Of a stretch of 6,843 bases of DNA, positions 4,282 to 6,843 are shown piece after piece. The first letter of the stretch is position 1. Every line of letters begins with the position of its first letter. The notes beneath the pieces were generated by a model. That model made no database searches and had not been told where the DNA came from. It saw nothing but the letters and a program-made list of their open reading frames with translations. Location of the stretch: NCBI GenBank assembly GCA_030427215.1, contig JAUHXB010000065.1, positions 1 through 6,843 of the forward strand, in the 5' to 3' direction. Source of the stretch: Alphaproteobacteria bacterium (GTDB lineage: Bacteria; Pseudomonadota; Alphaproteobacteria; Micavibrionales; UBA1664). The translations under genes and the position numbers were made by a program.

Positions 4282-6843
4282 TTATTCTTCGCTTTCACCT
4301 TCAATGATTTCAACCACCTCACCCTCACCATCAATCGGCTCAATAACCACGCTATCTTCCTCATCATGGTCTTCGATAAGCCATGCGACGGACACGACTT
4401 TTTCTTTGCCTTTGACCGTGAATAACTTCACGCCTTGAGTTGAACGGCCCGTGCCGTCCGTGACCAACATCACCTGGTGGTCATCGGTGACGGGGAATGT
4501 TGCCACAACCTCGCCCGTTTTGTCGGTAACATCCATATTGATGACCCCTGACCCGCCACGACCCGTAGTGCGGTAATCGGTTGAAATAGTGCGTTTCCCG
4601 TATCCGTTTTCAGAGACACAGAGCAACAACTCTTCCTCCCCGCGCTTTAAAACGGACATGGTCATGATTTCATCGCCCTTTTGCAATCTCATACCACGAA
4701 CCCCTGTTGAGGCACGCCCCGCAAACACGCGGATGTCTTCGACATTAAAGCGCATGGCTTTACCCTTGCGAGATGCCAAGAAGATATCTTCGCCTTCCTT
4801 ACAAATTTTGACGGAAACAAGCTTTTCGCCCTCGCCTAATTTCATGGCGATTAGACCGTTAGATCGGATATTGGCAAAATCAGACATTTTATTCCGGCGT
4901 ACAGACCCATGCGACGTTGCAAACATCAAATCGAGTTTATCCCAGATTTCTTCGTCTTCGGGGGTGCGCAGATAAACCTGAACAGTTTCCCCTTGTTCAA
5001 GCGGAAGTAAATTCACCATAGCCTTCCCTTTTGATTGAGGCGACCCCAATGGCAATTGCCATACCTTCATTTTATGCACAATTCCACGTGATGTGAAAAA
5101 CAAAATCGGCGTGTGGGTTGAGGCCACAAACATATCGGCGACAAAATCTTCATCCTTCGTCGTCATGGCGTTGCGCCCCTTTCCACCGCGTTTTTGCGCA
5201 CGATAGGTATCAAGCGGAACACGTTTCACATACCCTTGGTTTGTAATGGTCACTACCATATCTTCACGTTGGATCAGGGATTCAATATCGGATTCAAATT
5301 CTGCCTCAATAATTTCGGTGCGACGTTCAAAACCAAATTTTTCTTTCACTTCTTCCAATTCATCAACCAAAATGCCCAGCATTTTTTCACGGTTAGATAG
5401 AATTTCAAGATATTCAGCAATCGCGTCCGTAATCGCGCGCAATTCATCGCCGATTTTATCACGTTCCAGCCCTGTTAATTTTTGCAATCGTAGATCCAAA
5501 ATCGCCTGAGCCTGCAATTCGGATAATTGATACGTTCCTGCATCATCAACGAAATATTCTGGATCATCAATCAATTCAATTAAGGGTTTTACATCACCTG
5601 CGGGCCAACGTTTTGCCAATAATCCTGCCTTTGCCTCCGCACCATTGGCGGCATGACGAATAAGGGCGATAATTTCATCGATATTGGCAACGGCCACGGC
5701 TAAACCAGCACCCGTATGCGCTTTCTTACGTGCCTCACGTAACTCATAAATTGTACGTCGTGTGATGACTTCCTCGCGGAATTCAACAAAGGCCTTCACA
5801 AATTCACGAAGGGTAAAACTTCTTGGGCGACCACGATCCAACGCCAACATATTGCAACCAAATGATGTTTGAAGAGATGTGAATTTATGCAATTGGTTTA
5901 AAACGACCTCGCCATGCGCATCGCGTTTTAATTCAATCACAACACGAACACCATCGCGGTCGGATTCATCACGTAAATCGGCGATGCCTTCGACTTGTTT
6001 TTCACGAACCAATTCACCAATTCTCTCAACCAATTTGGCCTTGTTTACCTGATAAGGAATTTCATCAACGACAATGGCTTGGCGACCGGATTTCATTTCC
6101 TCAAAATGCGTTTTTGCGCGCATTTTCACCGATCCATTGGATGTGTGATAAGCGGATTTAATCCCTGCACGCCCCAAAATCAAACCACCAGTTGGAAAAT
6201 CTGGCCCTTTAATAATTTCATTCAATTCCTCGATGGAAATTTCAGGGTTGGCGACATAGGCAATGCACCCATCTACGACCTCAGTCAAATTATGCGGTGG
6301 GATGTTGGTGGCCATCCCAACAGCGATACCACCCGCCCCATTCACAAGCAAATTCGGAATGCGTGATGGCAATACAGATGGTTCAAGGATAGATTCGTCA
6401 TAGTTAGGGATAAAATCAACGGTGTCTTTGCCGATATCTTCCAATATCGCCTCACCAGATTTTTTCATTCTGGCCTCGGTATAACGCATCGCCGCGGCGT
6501 TATCGCCGTCCATTGACCCAAAATTCCCCTGCCCGTCAATCAAAACAAGTGACATCGAGAAATCTTGCGCCATACGCACCATCGAATCGTAAATCGCGCT
6601 GTCCCCATGGGGGTGATATTTACCCATCACATCCCCGACAACACGCGCGGATTTTTTGTAGGGCTTGTTCGAATTATAACCGCCTTCGTTCATCGCATAT
6701 AAAATACGGCGGTGAACAGGTTTCAAGCCATCACGCGCATCAGGGAGCGCACGAGAGACAATCACGCTCATCGCGTAATCGAGGTAAGATTTTTTCATCT
6801 CGTCTTCAAGATAAATTATCGGGAATTGCTCGCCTGTAGGAGG
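4282..6843 (-). CDS. gyrA: DNA gyrase subunit A (5' end outside the window)
   Basis: The A subunit of the GyrA2GyrB2 topoisomerase that introduces negative supercoils. The frame is open to the window edge; 15 codons (PPTGEQ...LEDE) precede the ATG at 6798 and match the family's usual lead-in, so that ATG is internal and the real start lies outside. Counting from that Met, the winged-helix active site has Tyr106 in AAAMRYTE (E. coli Tyr122). The quinolone region [10 protein letters not shown] has Ser67 and Asp71 (E. coli 83 and 87), the sensitive-type residues. The tower, coiled coil and GAG hinge follow, then the C-terminal pinwheel with a GyrA-box QKRGGKG (535-541), which separates it from ParC. 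Pinwheel segments are recognisable through GRGGSGVIN (747-755). The last blade is short: VTDGT runs directly into GRSTQGV (779-790), missing about 13 residues. An acidic tail ends the protein. Confidence 0.97.
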   Translation of the reverse strand, partial: PPTGEQFPIIYLEDEMKKSYLDYAMSVIVSRALPDARDGLKPVHRRILYAMNEGGYNSNKPYKKSARVVGDVMGKYHPHGDSAIYDSMVRMAQDFSMSLVLIDGQGNFGSMDGDNAAAMRYTEARMKKSGEAILEDIGKDTVDFIPNYDESILEPSVLPSRIPNLLVNGAGGIAVGMATNIPPHNLTEVVDGCIAYVANPEISIEELNEIIKGPDFPTGGLILGRAGIKSAYHTSNGSVKMRAKTHFEEMKSGRQAIVVDEIPYQVNKAKLVERIGELVREKQVEGIADLRDESDRDGVRVVIELKRDAHGEVVLNQLHKFTSLQTSFGCNMLALDRGRPRSFTLREFVKAFVEFREEVITRRTIYELREARKKAHTGAGLAVAVANIDEIIALIRHAANGAEAKAGLLAKRWPAGDVKPLIELIDDPEYFVDDAGTYQLSELQAQAILDLRLQKLTGLERDKIGDELRAITDAIAEYLEILSNREKMLGILVDELEEVKEKFGFERRTEIIEAEFESDIESLIQREDMVVTITNQGYVKRVPLDTYRAQKRGGKGRNAMTTKDEDFVADMFVASTHTPILFFTSRGIVHKMKVWQLPLGSPQSKGKAMVNLLPLEQGETVQVYLRTPEDEEIWDKLDLMFATSHGSVRRNKMSDFANIRSNGLIAMKLGEGEKLVSVKICKEGEDIFLASRKGKAMRFNVEDIRVFAGRASTGVRGMRLQKGDEIMTMSVLKRGEEELLLCVSENGYGKRTISTDYRTTGRGGSGVINMDVTDKTGEVVATFPVTDDHQVMLVTDGTGRSTQGVKLFTVKGKEKVVSVAWLIEDHDEEDSVVIEPIDGEGEVVEIIEGESEE

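Noticed and set aside
4196..4438. Plus-strand open frame over the repeat and the gyrA 3' end
   Set aside because: Its Ser/Thr-rich translation is the antisense of the acidic gyrA tail plus repeat DNA, with no independent coding support.
6588..6603. Quinolone-resistance substitution in GyrA
   Set aside because: The residues matching E. coli Ser83 and Asp87 are Ser and Asp, the sensitive-type state.
6796..6798. ATG 6798 as the gyrA start
   Set aside because: The frame stays open to the window edge with LEDE immediately upstream, which belongs to the conserved GyrA N-terminus; the gene is simply cut.

Overview
The window looks like chromosomal DNA of an alphaproteobacterium with moderate GC content. 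GyrA and MnmA read like alphaproteobacterial orthologues: GyrA has the lead-in [14 protein letters not shown] and MnmA starts MNSLGFNK. The intergenic DNA carries short GTCATTCC-type and CACAGAG-type repeats of the kind often seen in such genomes. The exact lineage cannot be fixed from this sequence. Nearly all genes lie on the minus strand.

Layout from left to right. Positions 1-89 (+) are the 3' end of a glycerophosphodiester phosphodiesterase gene. It runs 32 bp into the convergent gene 58-909 (-), a lipoprotein with an alpha/beta-hydrolase triad. That gene overlaps by 7 bp the end of mnmA (903-2042, -), the tRNA U34 2-thiolase, so the two form an operon. mnmA has a near-consensus promoter placed so close to its ATG that the mRNA is predicted to be leaderless. 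A tRNA-Pro(GGG) gene (2128-2204, +) diverges from mnmA. It ends 7 bp from the stop of a convergent L,D-transpeptidase lipoprotein gene (2212-3012, -), which has its own consensus promoter and Shine-Dalgarno.

From 3013 to 4281 the window changes character. A 468-bp stretch holds the remains of a very small gene (3153-3291, -) behind a TTGACA-17-TATTAT promoter. Removing one base from a five-C run restores a 45-residue protein resembling the N-terminal domain of Phd/YefM antitoxins. Next comes an AT-rich gene for an exported four-cysteine protein of unknown function (3481-3987, -). It is bracketed by two diverged copies of one intergenic repeat (3367-3457 and 4050-4243), and the second copy is split by a palindromic insert. 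This is the accessory part of the window.

The right end is gyrA (4282-6843, -), which runs off the edge at its 5' end. All expected GyrA landmarks are present, except that the last blade of the C-terminal beta-pinwheel lacks about 13 residues.

No CRISPR array, transposase, prophage gene or complete defence system is visible. The best candidates for new biology are the frameshifted antitoxin-like mini-gene and the repeat-bracketed secreted protein. The other genes are core functions: DNA topology, tRNA modification, peptidoglycan cross-linking and phosphodiester turnover.
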